Shown: positions 43,356 through 52,037 of the stretch, one piece after another
Numbering within the stretch: position 1 is the stretch's first letter
Layout: every line of letters begins with the position of its first letter
Source of the DNA: Pseudomonas sp. M47T1
GTDB taxonomy: Bacteria; Pseudomonadota; Gammaproteobacteria; Pseudomonadales; Pseudomonadaceae
DNA: 64,000 nt
Assembly (NCBI RefSeq): GCF_000263855.1
Contig: NZ_AJWX01000012.1
Coordinates: forward strand, 1 to 64,000
Reading direction: 5' to 3'
Translations under genes and position numbers: made by a program
The notes under the pieces: generated by a model
Told to the model about the DNA's origin: nothing
What the model saw: only the letters and a program-made list of their open reading frames with translations
Database searches by the model: none

Positions 43356-44915
43356 TCACGGCTGGCGTTGGACTACCGCCGTGGAAGTGGCGCTGGGGAT
43401 GAAGGCAATGCTCTGATTGTCGTGGGCACGGAACAGTCGCGCACCGTTGTTGGGCTGAGTCATGACCATGTCATGGTCTTCGGCCAGGTAACGCAAGGGC
43501 AGCTGCTTAAACGTCGGGTATTGGGCGAAGATGATGGTGCGCGCCGGGTCCCATGTCTGTCCTGTGCGCTTGGCCAGCCAGGCCATGAAGTCAGCGCTGG
43601 TGCCTTCGCGGGGATAGTCCTCGTTGGCGGCGATGTAAGTAAAAGGCGCACCGTGATTCTGCACGTACATCGGCAGCTTGTTGTCCACTTCCAGCATCAC
43701 CAGGTGCCACTGGTCCCAAGGCGCCTGCTCGCTGGCGCGGGTCTGCACGTCCTGGCCAAAACGCATGATGCCACCATTGCCGTTGGTCCAGGGGTAGATA
43801 ACCCCCACGATCAGGATCATCAGCACGGCGCTGATGCCAATGCCCCGTTGCCAACGCCGGGCGCTGGCCGGGCGGTTGGCCAGGTACTGGGTCAGCCATG
43901 CAGCACCCAGCAGTTGGGCAAAGGGCACCAGCGGCAGCACGTAGTAGCTGCGGCGGCTGCCACAGGCGGTGAAGAACGCAAACATCAGGCCCAGGCCCAG
44001 CACCAGCCAGCGCGTGCTGGCATCGGTGGTGCGCCAGTTACGCACGGCCAGCCACAGGCCGATCATCCAGCACGGAGCCCAGGGCAGGGTGTACACCGGC
44101 AGGTACAGGAAGTAGGTATAGAGGGGGCCGAAGTTATCGAACGGCTTGAAGAAACGCACCACGTTTTCGCGGATCACCAGCGCCAGGCCGCTCTCACCAT
44201 AGGTGGGCTGGCCGTACAGGTGCGACAGCACGAACGGCACCATGTACACCAGCCCGGCCACCACCAGGGTCGCGAGCAGGCGCAGGTTCAAATGACGCTT
44301 CCAGCGGCTCTCGCCAAGCAGATGCGGCAGCAGCATCAACCCCGGCAGAATGAAGCCGATCAGCCCCTTGAGCAGCGACGTCAGTGCCAGCATGAGGAAA
44401 AACGCCGCGTAGCGGGAAAAGCTCGTGTCCAGCGGGTCGCGCCAGTACCACCACACGGCCGCCAGCACACCGAACACGGTCAGTACGTCGGCAGTGGCCA
44501 CCCGCGACCACACCAGGAAGTAGAAGGTGGTTGCCAGCAGCCAGCCGGCGATCAACCCGGTGCCCTTGCGGAACAGTTGTTCGCCGATCAGGTACACCAG
44601 CCAGATGCTCAGCCACGCGGCGATCACCGAGGGCAGGCGCAGCGACCAGTGCCCCAGGCCACCCAGCAGCCCGGCGGTGGCCGTGATCAGCCAGTAGGAG
44701 GGCAGTGGCTTGTCGTAGTAGGGCGCGCCCTTGAGGTAGGGGTCGAAATAATCGCCGCTTTGCAGCATCTGCAGGGCGATATTGGCCCAGCGGGTTTCGG
44801 CCCCCCACAGCTCCCGTTGGCCCAGGCCCAGCAACAGGGCAATGGCGGATACGCCCAGCAGCAGGATAAGCGCTCCGCGCTCGGTCTTGAGAAAACCCAT
44901 CAAGGTGTCTTTCAT
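43356..44915 (-). CDS. ArnT-like GT-C membrane glycosyltransferase
   Basis: This 519-residue protein has about twelve membrane segments and a C-terminal periplasmic part. The first loop RELWGAETRWANIALQML has the Glu/Arg pattern of ArnT/PMT enzymes, and YYDKPLPSYWLI matches the family's conserved second motif. Others are SRVATADVLTVFG and ACGSRRSYYVLPLVPF. It should use a polyprenyl-phosphate sugar at the periplasmic face to decorate lipid A or another glycan. It is divergent from a PAP2 gene and a third ArnT-like gene. Confidence 0.85.
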   Translation of the reverse strand: MKDTLMGFLKTERGALILLLGVSAIALLLGLGQRELWGAETRWANIALQMLQSGDYFDPYLKGAPYYDKPLPSYWLITATAGLLGGLGHWSLRLPSVIAAWLSIWLVYLIGEQLFRKGTGLIAGWLLATTFYFLVWSRVATADVLTVFGVLAAVWWYWRDPLDTSFSRYAAFFLMLALTSLLKGLIGFILPGLMLLPHLLGESRWKRHLNLRLLATLVVAGLVYMVPFVLSHLYGQPTYGESGLALVIRENVVRFFKPFDNFGPLYTYFLYLPVYTLPWAPCWMIGLWLAVRNWRTTDASTRWLVLGLGLMFAFFTACGSRRSYYVLPLVPFAQLLGAAWLTQYLANRPASARRWQRGIGISAVLMILIVGVIYPWTNGNGGIMRFGQDVQTRASEQAPWDQWHLVMLEVDNKLPMYVQNHGAPFTYIAANEDYPREGTSADFMAWLAKRTGQTWDPARTIIFAQYPTFKQLPLRYLAEDHDMVMTQPNNGARLFRAHDNQSIAFIPSATSTAVVQRQP

Positions 44916-45143
44916 CGGTCAATCAACGCCTGGCCAGAAGTGTACGAATGCTGGTCGCTCATGGACCAGGGCAAGGAAGGCTAGGCGACGGGGCGTTGCG
45001 ATTGCGTGACTGAAATGAGAAAAAACCGTTGAGGGGACTTTGCAGGAAATCGCTGTTCGTTGACCGCCATTTCACCTCGTTTTGACTGATGGCCTTTCAC
45101 ACTGGCGACGCATTCATCCCCCCTGACCGTGCCGGAGACCCCG

Positions 45144-45746
45144 ATGCTGGAAGCTTTGAACCGTTCCCTGTTCTTGTCACTCAATGCCAGTGATCATCCG
45201 TCCGCTGTGCTGCTGGCTTTGGCTCTGGGCATGGGGCAATGGCTGATCTACGCCATTCCGGCACTGTTGCTGGGGTTGTGGCTCTGGGATGCGCGGGGCA
45301 GCCGTGGCACCGTACTGGTGGCGGCATTGGCGCTGTTGGTGGCGCTGTGCGGCAACCAGTTGATCGATCTGGTGGCCTTCCACCCCAGGCCGTTCATGAT
45401 TCCCTTGGGGCACACCTTCCTGGACCATGCGGCCGAGACGTCCTTTCCCAGCGACCACGCCACGGTGTTCTTTGCCCTTGGAGTGGCGTTCTGTTGCCAG
45501 CACCGGCGCAGGCTGGGAATGTTGCTGGTGGGGACAGGGGTGCTAGTGGGCGCTTCGAGGATTTACTTGGGCGTGCATTTTCCCTTTGATATCGTTGGTG
45601 CGTTGCTGGTGTCGGTCGCCAGCGTCTGGGGGTTGCTGGCGGTGCTGGGCAAGGCGCCCGTGCACGTGGGGCTGCTTGAGCGTCTGGAGCGCCTGTATCG
45701 GCGGCTGTTTGCCTTGCCTATCCAGCGTGGCTGGGTGCATGGCTGA
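45144..45746 (+). CDS. PAP2-family phosphatase, BcrC/LpxE-like
   Basis: This 200-residue membrane protein has about five hydrophobic segments and the three PAP2 motifs: FHPRPF, SFPSDHATVFF and SRIYLGVHFPFDI (catalytic His). Candidates are undecaprenyl diphosphate phosphatase (BcrC/YbjG) or a lipid A phosphatase. Adjacent ArnT-like enzymes release undecaprenyl phosphate, so lipid carrier recycling would suit the context. ATG 45144 is preferred to the GTG five codons earlier. It is followed, 87 bases later, by an ArnT-like gene on the same strand. Confidence 0.83.
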   Translation: MLEALNRSLFLSLNASDHPSAVLLALALGMGQWLIYAIPALLLGLWLWDARGSRGTVLVAALALLVALCGNQLIDLVAFHPRPFMIPLGHTFLDHAAETSFPSDHATVFFALGVAFCCQHRRRLGMLLVGTGVLVGASRIYLGVHFPFDIVGALLVSVASVWGLLAVLGKAPVHVGLLERLERLYRRLFALPIQRGWVHG

Positions 45747-45833
45747 ATATTGGCTGTCGGGTTGCGCAAGATTCACCCCACTGCCATGGCAGTCCCGTAC
45801 AGTCTTCGTTCTCTCATCTCGGACCCCCCGGAC

Positions 45834-47261
45834 ATGACGTCGAAACGCCCTTTTTTGCTGTTGCTGGTGATCACCTGCCTGCTGTTTTTCGTGGCCCTGG
45901 GCAGCTATCAACTGCAGGGTTCCACCGAAACGCGGGTGGGCGGTATTGCCATGGAAATGCACCTGCTGCAGGACTGGGTGACACCGCGCCTCAATGGTGA
46001 GCCGTTCCTGGAAAAACCCCCCTTGAGCCTGTGGCTCGATAGCGTGGCCCTGAGCGTGTTCGGCCCGCGCACCCTGTCAGTCCGTTTGGCCTCGGCACTG
46101 GCCGGGTTGTGCAGCGTGCTGCTGCTGTTCGGCTTCCTGCGCCGTATAGGCCGCCCTGCCACCGTGGCGATGACGGCGGGGTTGATGCTGGCCACCAGCG
46201 CCAGTTACTGGGCCAATGTGCGCCAGGTGGGCGAGGACTCGCTGCTCAGCCTGGGCGTGACCCTGGCCTTGCTGGCGTTCTACCAGGCCAGCCAGCGCCG
46301 CAGCGTCGGCAGTGCCCTTTTGTTCGTCGTGGGCATTGCCATTGCCACCCTGAGCAAGGGCATGTTGGGCCTGGCCATGCCCGGCGTGGTGATCTTCGCC
46401 TGGCTGGTGGCCGAAACGGTACAGCAACGCCGCCTGCAAGTGGGGCGCTGGCTCTGGCCTGCCGGGTTGACGGTGGTGGGGCTTGTTCCCTTGATGGTGT
46501 GGCTGGGGTTCCTGTATCAGCAGGGCGGCTTCCAGGCGCTCAAGGAATTGCTGTGGGCCAACAGTGTGGGGCGTTTCGATGGCTCGTTCACCGATGCGGG
46601 GCATTTCGAGCCGTTCTACTACTACCTGGGCAAACTGCCCCAGGCGTTCCTGCCATGGAACCTGCTGGTGTACGTGGGGCTTTGGCATTTGCGCAAGCAG
46701 TGGCGAGTGCAACCGCATCTGATGTTTTTCAGCCTGTGGGTGCTGGCGCAGTTCACCCTGCTGACCCTGGCGTCGAGCAAACGCATGGTTTATCTGACTT
46801 CGCTGGCGCCTGCGGCAGCGGTGATCGGCACCGAATACGCCATGGTGCTATTGGCGCGTTTGCAGGCCTGGCGCGGCAATGTGCAGTGGCATCGGGCGGC
46901 GGCAGCGGTCATGGGTGTTGTGGTGGTGGCTTTCCTGGGGGTGGCGATCTGGGTGGTGCCACGGGCTGACCACGAAGAGTCGTTTCTGCCGGTGACCGAT
47001 CAGATTCATGCCTACCAGGCGCAAGGGCGCCACGTGGCGCTGGCCATGCCCAGCGAGCGCCTGGCGGGGGCAGGGGTGTTTTATAGCCGGAGCCTATTGC
47101 CCGCGTTGCCCACCGATGAGGCGGTGACGCAGTTTTTGGCGCAGGCGCCGAGCAACGTGGCGGTGATGGAAATGAGCGATGAACCGCAGGTGGGCGTTAC
47201 GGTGCTGAACAAGGTGATGGTGGGGGGCAGGGCGTTCTACTTCCTGACCGGCCGGGACTGA
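45834..47261 (+). CDS. ArnT-like GT-C membrane glycosyltransferase
   Basis: This 475-residue GT-C protein has about eleven membrane segments. The first loop carries STETRVGGIAMEM, then EKPPLSLWLDS, the same E-KPP motif seen in ArnT; VGEDSLLSLGV and ASSKRMVYLTSLAPA follow. It is shorter than ArnT because the C-terminal soluble part is reduced. Substrate is unknown, with lipid A or another envelope glycan most likely. The start at 45834 (MTSKRPF) places a membrane helix directly after a short basic tail; an earlier ATG at 45786 is possible. Confidence 0.83.
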   Translation: MTSKRPFLLLLVITCLLFFVALGSYQLQGSTETRVGGIAMEMHLLQDWVTPRLNGEPFLEKPPLSLWLDSVALSVFGPRTLSVRLASALAGLCSVLLLFGFLRRIGRPATVAMTAGLMLATSASYWANVRQVGEDSLLSLGVTLALLAFYQASQRRSVGSALLFVVGIAIATLSKGMLGLAMPGVVIFAWLVAETVQQRRLQVGRWLWPAGLTVVGLVPLMVWLGFLYQQGGFQALKELLWANSVGRFDGSFTDAGHFEPFYYYLGKLPQAFLPWNLLVYVGLWHLRKQWRVQPHLMFFSLWVLAQFTLLTLASSKRMVYLTSLAPAAAVIGTEYAMVLLARLQAWRGNVQWHRAAAAVMGVVVVAFLGVAIWVVPRADHEESFLPVTDQIHAYQAQGRHVALAMPSERLAGAGVFYSRSLLPALPTDEAVTQFLAQAPSNVAVMEMSDEPQVGVTVLNKVMVGGRAFYFLTGRD

Positions 47262-47300
47262 GCCGGAGCGGCCCCTGGCCGCGAACCAGGCGCCGCAGTT

Positions 47301-47345
47301 CGGGCACGCCGTGCGTGCCTTCGCAGCCTGCGGCGGCTTCTACGA
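47301..47345. repeat. REP half-element D
   Basis: GTGCGTGCCTTCGCAGCCTG followed by CGGCGGCTTCTACGA matches the right unit of clusters A and B, between two convergent genes and next to the stem-loop at 47357. Confidence 0.6.
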
Positions 47346-47356
47346 GGCGGCGTCTT

Positions 47357-47387
47357 GCGACGCGGTGTGTCAGGCACACCGCGTCGC
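47357..47387. terminator. Bidirectional stem-loop between ArnT-like gene and ugd
   Basis: GCGACGCGGTGTG and CACACCGCGTCGC form a perfect 13-bp stem with a 5-base loop in the gap between two convergent genes. No strong T-run is seen, but the stem is very stable and well placed to end both transcripts. Confidence 0.6.
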
Positions 47388-47395
47388 CAGGGGGG

Positions 47396-48757
47396 TCACT
47401 GCCACTTCTGGTGCGGAATGGGCAGGTTGCACGACTCGCCACGGCCGATGGGGAAGTAGGTGATGCCTTTCTGCGCCAGGCGCTCCACGTCGTACAGGTT
47501 ACGACCGTCGAAGATCACCGGGTTGGCCAGGCGCTTCTGGATCAGGTCGAAGTCCGGGGCCTTGAACTGTTGCCATTCGGTGCAGATGATCAGCGCGTCG
47601 GCGCCGGCCAGGGTGGCTTCCGGGGTGCCCATCAGCATCAGGTCGGGCTGCTCGCCGTACAGCAGTTGGGTCTGTTGCATGGCTTCAGGGTCGAACGCGC
47701 GCACCTGGGCACCGGCCGCCCACAGCGCTTCCATCAGCTCACGGCTCGGCGCGTCGCGCATGTCGTCGGTGTTGGGCTTGAAGGCCAGGCCCCAGACGGC
47801 GAAGGTGCGGCCCTTGAGGTCGCCCTTGAAGTAGGCTTTCACCCGCTCGAACAGCTTGTGCTTCTGGCGCTCGTTGATGGCTTCCACGGCCTGCAGCAGG
47901 TCGTTGGAGCAGTTGGCGGCCTCGGCGGTGTGGATCAGCGCGCGCATGTCCTTGGGGAAGCACGAACCGCCATAGCCGCAACCGGCGTAGATGAAGTCGT
48001 AGCCGATGCGCGGGTCGGCGCCCATGCCCAGGCGGATGGCCTCGATGTCGGCACCCAGGTGCTCGGCCAGCTCGGCGATCTGGTTGATGAAGCTGATCTT
48101 GGTGGCCAACATGCAGTTGGCGGCGTACTTGGTCAGCTCGGCGCTGCGCAGGTCCATGAACAGGATGCGGTCGTGGTTGCGGTTGAACGGCGCGTACAGG
48201 TCGCGCATCACGTCGCGCACTTCCTGGCGTTCGCAGCCGATGACGATACGGTCCGGGCGACGGCAGTCCCGTACCGCCGAGCCTTCCTTCAGGAATTCGG
48301 GGTTGGAGACGATATCGAATTGCAGGGTACGGCCGGCTTCGGCCAAGCGTTCGTTGATGTGCTTCTGCAGGGCGTCACCGGTGCCCACCGGCACGGTGGA
48401 TTTTTCCGCGATGATCAGCGGCTCCACGCGGTGACGGGCAATGGCGTCGCCCACCGAGAACACGTATTTCAGGTCGGCGGAGCCGTCGTCGCCAGACGGC
48501 GTGCCCACGGCGATGAACAGCACTTCACCGTGTTCAATGGCCATTTTTTCGTCGCTGGTGAAATGCAGGCGACCGCTGTCCAGATTCTCGCGCACCAGCG
48601 CTGAAAGGCCGGGTTCGAAGATGGTGACATGGCCCTTGGACAATTGGTCGACCTTATGCTGGTCGACGTCCATGCAGATCACGTCGTGACCCACTTCGGC
48701 CAATACGGTGGCTTGCACCAGACCTACGTAACCACTACCGATAACACTGATTTTCAT
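47396..48757 (-). CDS. ugd: UDP-glucose 6-dehydrogenase
   Basis: This 453-residue enzyme has the NAD motif GSGYVG at 7-12, the SNPEFLKEGSA substrate segment and catalytic Cys266 in GCGYGGSCFPKD. It oxidises UDP-glucose to UDP-glucuronate, the precursor that ArnA uses to make the aminoarabinose donor. It is the last gene of the arn operon (11 bases after arnF), the position of PA3559 in P. aeruginosa, which supports a dedicated pathway role (PmrE-like). Confidence 0.95.
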   Translation of the reverse strand: MKISVIGSGYVGLVQATVLAEVGHDVICMDVDQHKVDQLSKGHVTIFEPGLSALVRENLDSGRLHFTSDEKMAIEHGEVLFIAVGTPSGDDGSADLKYVFSVGDAIARHRVEPLIIAEKSTVPVGTGDALQKHINERLAEAGRTLQFDIVSNPEFLKEGSAVRDCRRPDRIVIGCERQEVRDVMRDLYAPFNRNHDRILFMDLRSAELTKYAANCMLATKISFINQIAELAEHLGADIEAIRLGMGADPRIGYDFIYAGCGYGGSCFPKDMRALIHTAEAANCSNDLLQAVEAINERQKHKLFERVKAYFKGDLKGRTFAVWGLAFKPNTDDMRDAPSRELMEALWAAGAQVRAFDPEAMQQTQLLYGEQPDLMLMGTPEATLAGADALIICTEWQQFKAPDFDLIQKRLANPVIFDGRNLYDVERLAQKGITYFPIGRGESCNLPIPHQKWQ

Positions 48758-48767
48758 TGCGCAGATC

Positions 48768-49169
48768 CTATGACTTGTTGCCGTGTGTACGTCGCGAGTT
48801 GATGGTCAGCACACCGAGGATAACCAGCGTCACCCCCAAGCTTTTCAACAGCGAAAAATGTTCATTGAACGCCGGCAGGCTCGCCGCCAGCAGGTAAACC
48901 AGTGCATAGCTGACGCTCAGCAGCGAATACGCCCGGCCCAGCGGCAGGTGCTGCAACGCACCCAGCCAGCACAACATCGACAGGGCGTAGGCGAATATCG
49001 CTGCCATCACCACCCCCAGTGCCAGCCATGGCACAGGCCCGTTAAGGAGTGTGTCCCACCACTGCGCCGGTACCGGCAGGCGCGTCATGCTCCAGCGCAT
49101 GCCCAGTTGTGCGGCGCTGACCAGCAGCACACTGCCGCTCGCCAGGGCAAACCCCTGTGCGCGGCTCAT
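48768..49169 (-). CDS. arnF: ArnF, flippase subunit for undecaprenyl-phosphate aminoarabinose
   Basis: This 133-residue small membrane protein of the EamA/SMR type has four hydrophobic segments ([36 protein letters not shown] and two more) and a [12 protein letters not shown] signature. With ArnE it moves the aminoarabinose lipid to the periplasmic face. The ATG at 49169 overlaps the arnE stop by 4 bases; the longer frame upstream is a shadow of arnE. Confidence 0.9.
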   Translation of the reverse strand: MSRAQGFALASGSVLLVSAAQLGMRWSMTRLPVPAQWWDTLLNGPVPWLALGVVMAAIFAYALSMLCWLGALQHLPLGRAYSLLSVSYALVYLLAASLPAFNEHFSLLKSLGVTLVILGVLTINSRRTHGNKS

Positions 49170-49510
49170 GCCTGCCACCCCAGCAACAGCACGCCGGCCA
49201 TCACCACACCGACGCCCAGCCAATGGCGGGCATCCACGGGTTCCTTGAAAACAAACTTGGCCACCAGCGTAATCAGCACAAAGTTGAGGCTGAGCATGGG
49301 GTAGGCAATGCCCACCTCCAGGTGCTGCAACACCAGCAGCCACAACAGCAGGCCCAGGCCCAGGCACACCAAGGCCAGCCACAGCCACGGCGTGGCCAGC
49401 TTGGCCATGGCGCCGCCAGGGGCGTCACGCCAGGACTCCACCGCCAGTTTCTGCGCGATCTGGCCCAGGCAGGTGAGGGTGCAGGCCGCCAGCAGCAGAA
49501 GGAAAATCAT
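49166..49510 (-). CDS. arnE: ArnE, flippase subunit for undecaprenyl-phosphate aminoarabinose
   Basis: This 114-residue four-helix SMR-like protein carries [34 protein letters not shown] and [16 protein letters not shown], the classic ArnE pattern. It forms the heteromeric flippase with ArnF. It overlaps both arnT (upstream) and arnF (downstream) by 4 bases, so subunit ratios are likely set by coupled translation. Confidence 0.92.
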   Translation of the reverse strand: MIFLLLLAACTLTCLGQIAQKLAVESWRDAPGGAMAKLATPWLWLALVCLGLGLLLWLLVLQHLEVGIAYPMLSLNFVLITLVAKFVFKEPVDARHWLGVGVVMAGVLLLGWQA

Positions 49511-51156
49511 GGCGCAGCCTGGTCGAAGATGAAGATCTTCAGGTTGCCCTGTTCGAAGCGTTTGCCGTCCTTGGGCAGCAACTCGACTTCGTGCACTTCA
49601 TCATCGCTCTTCACGCGCATCACCACGCCCACCGAGCCCTTGCGGCGTGCCTCGGTCATCCAGGCCTGCACCTGGTCCAGTTCCACCTGGCGACCGCTGG
49701 CGTCCGGGTAGCTTTGACCATACTTGGTCTCGCCTACCGTGTTGTACAAGTACACGGTAGGGCGGGCCACGTGCCAGGCCAGCGCCGAGGCGGCGCCCAG
49801 GTCGTTGCTGAGCAACGTCTGCACCTGGCGCAGTTCATCGGTGTGCCGGGCGATAAACGCATCCGGGGTCTTGTTGTTGACAATGGTGTCGGGCAACGCC
49901 GACGGCAGCATTGCCACCAGCAGGCCCATGCCCACGGCCGGTGCGGCCCAGAATCGCAGCGGCCTGGCCCAGGCCAGCAGATTGACGACGGCCACGCTGG
50001 CCAAGGCCACGAGGGCCAGCGCCAGGTGTTGCGGTTCGTCCACGAATACCGGCTTTTTCATCTGCAGCCAGGCGATGGCAGACAGGCCAATGAGGGCGAT
50101 GGCCAGGTTGAGAAGGGCGTTGGCGCGCAGCATCCGCGTCTTGCCGTCGGCCATCGCCTTGTTCAGCGCATGGCCCACCAGCAGCGCCAACGGCAGCATG
50201 CACGGCAGAATATAAGTAGGCAGCTTGCCGCGGCTCAGGCTCAGGAACGCCAGCGGCAGCAATAGCCACAACAGCACGAACATCACCTTGTGGTTGCTGC
50301 GGGCCTGCCAGGCGTGGCGCGCGGTGGCCGGCAGCAACAGCGCCCACGGCAAGCTGGAGGCGGCCAGCAACGGCAGGTAGAACCAGAAAGGCTGGGAGTG
50401 CTGCGCGTCATCGCCGGCAAAGCGGCGGATGTGCTCGTGCCAGAAGAAGAACGACCAGAAATCCGACTCCTGGGCATTGACCATCAGCGCCCAGGGCGCC
50501 GAGACCAGCACGGCAACCAGCACACCGAACAGCCCGTAGCGCACCAGTTCGCCGAAGCGTTTCTGCCACATCATGTAAGGGGCGGCGATCAGCACTGGGA
50601 ACACCCAGGCCAGGAAGCCCTTGGTCATGAAGCCCATGCCGCAGGCAAACCCCAGCAGCCCCCAGTTGACCAGGCGTGCACGCGTGGTGTGGCTGTCAAC
50701 CGCAAACCACAACGCCACCAGGCTCAGGTTCACCCACAGGGTAAACTGCGGGTCCAGGTTGGCATAGCCGGCCTGGCCGGCCACCAGGCCGAAGCTCATG
50801 TACAGCACGGCGCAGATCAGGCTCTTGCGCTTGTCGCCCCACAGGCGGTTGGCCGCAAGATAGGTCAGCACCACGCTCAGGCCCAGGCTCAAGGCTGAGG
50901 CCACGCGCACGCCGAACAGGTTCTGGCCGAACAGCCACTGGCCGATGGCGATGAACCAGTAGCCGGCGGCCGGCTTTTCAAAATAGCGAAAACCCATGAA
51001 ATGCGGCGCGGCCCATTTGCCGGTCAGCAGCATTTCCTGGCTCATTTGCGCGTAGCGGGTTTCGTCGGGAATCCACAGGCCATGGAAGGGCAGGGGCAGC
51101 AGGTAGAAAAGCCCGAATGCCAACAGCAAGACGGGCAGGGTCCAGCGCTGGCTCAT
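49507..51156 (-). CDS. arnT: ArnT, aminoarabinose transferase to lipid A
   Basis: This 549-residue GT-C enzyme has about twelve membrane segments and a C-terminal periplasmic domain. The first loop is [17 protein letters not shown] with the catalytic-type Asp-Glu, followed by [18 protein letters not shown], exactly the ArnT pattern; [17 protein letters not shown] is also typical. It transfers L-Ara4N from undecaprenyl phosphate to lipid A phosphates, which lowers affinity for cationic peptides. ATG 51156 is chosen because it overlaps the arnD stop (ATGA). Confidence 0.95.
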   Translation of the reverse strand: MSQRWTLPVLLLAFGLFYLLPLPFHGLWIPDETRYAQMSQEMLLTGKWAAPHFMGFRYFEKPAAGYWFIAIGQWLFGQNLFGVRVASALSLGLSVVLTYLAANRLWGDKRKSLICAVLYMSFGLVAGQAGYANLDPQFTLWVNLSLVALWFAVDSHTTRARLVNWGLLGFACGMGFMTKGFLAWVFPVLIAAPYMMWQKRFGELVRYGLFGVLVAVLVSAPWALMVNAQESDFWSFFFWHEHIRRFAGDDAQHSQPFWFYLPLLAASSLPWALLLPATARHAWQARSNHKVMFVLLWLLLPLAFLSLSRGKLPTYILPCMLPLALLVGHALNKAMADGKTRMLRANALLNLAIALIGLSAIAWLQMKKPVFVDEPQHLALALVALASVAVVNLLAWARPLRFWAAPAVGMGLLVAMLPSALPDTIVNNKTPDAFIARHTDELRQVQTLLSNDLGAASALAWHVARPTVYLYNTVGETKYGQSYPDASGRQVELDQVQAWMTEARRKGSVGVVMRVKSDDEVHEVELLPKDGKRFEQGNLKIFIFDQAAP

Positions 51157-52037
51157 GGTCGTTGAACCCCGAGCCAACCCTCGCGGCCTTCCAGCACGCC
51201 GCGTGTCAATTGTTCCACCGGCAGGCTGCCGGTGTCCTGGGGCAACAGGTTGCCCAGCGGTTGGAACTGTATCTGTCGCTCGCGTGCCGTTGCCAGCAAG
51301 CGGCGGAAATCGTCAGCCATCAGAATCCCTTCAACCTCGGCGTGAATGGTGTAGTTGTTCAAGCCTCCAGGCTTGAAGCGGTCCAGGATAAAATCATTGA
51401 AACCGGCAGCACTGACCGTCGGCCCCACCACCTCGTCAAAGGTGGGCAGGTCCACCGGCACTTGCACGGTGCCCGGCGAGCCATCGGCCAGGCGCGGTTG
51501 GAACAGGTGGCTACCTCGGCAATCGCTGTTGTAGCGAAAGCCGAAGTCTTCCTTGGCCTGCACCACGCGCTCGTCGGCGCGCCAGCCGGCGGCGGCGGAG
51601 CAGTCGATGCGCTGCCCGAGGATATCGTTCAGGGTTTCAACGCCCTGGCGGATCTGCTCGTGCAATTGCGCGTCGCTCCAGGTCCCGGCGTTGGCCTGCC
51701 AGCCATGGTGATCCCAGGCGTGCAGCCCCACTTCGTGACCGGCATCGCGGGCCTGGCGCATCAGGTGCCCCAGGTCTCGACCGATGGGCTTGCCGGGCCA
51801 GGCGGTGCCGGCCAGCAAGATATCCCAGCCGTAGAGACCGGCGGCATTGGAGCGCAGCATTTTCCACAGGAATTGCGGGCGGATCAGGCGCCACAAGTGG
51901 CGCCCCATGTTGTCCGGCCCGACGCTGAAGAAAAACGTGGCTTTTACCTTGGCTTCGTCGAGCAGTTCCAGCAACCGCGGCACCCCTTCACGGGTGCCTC
52001 GGTAGGTGTCGACGTCGATGCGCAGACCTGCCTGCAT
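51153..52037 (-). CDS. arnD: ArnD, formyl-aminoarabinose-phosphoundecaprenol deformylase
   Basis: This 294-residue NodB-type deacetylase has [16 protein letters not shown] (metal-binding aspartates), [15 protein letters not shown] and [14 protein letters not shown] with the paired His residues. It removes the formyl group from the undecaprenyl-linked sugar on the cytoplasmic face before flipping. Its start and the arnA stop share a base (TAATG), keeping the operon gapless. Confidence 0.95.
   Translation of the reverse strand: MQAGLRIDVDTYRGTREGVPRLLELLDEAKVKATFFFSVGPDNMGRHLWRLIRPQFLWKMLRSNAAGLYGWDILLAGTAWPGKPIGRDLGHLMRQARDAGHEVGLHAWDHHGWQANAGTWSDAQLHEQIRQGVETLNDILGQRIDCSAAAGWRADERVVQAKEDFGFRYNSDCRGSHLFQPRLADGSPGTVQVPVDLPTFDEVVGPTVSAAGFNDFILDRFKPGGLNNYTIHAEVEGILMADDFRRLLATARERQIQFQPLGNLLPQDTGSLPVEQLTRGVLEGREGWLGVQRP

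Noticed and set aside
43368..44984. Open frame of 538 codons opposite the ArnT-like gene at 43356
   Set aside because: His/Gln-rich shadow with no membrane or domain pattern; the minus-strand protein is clearly a GT-C enzyme.
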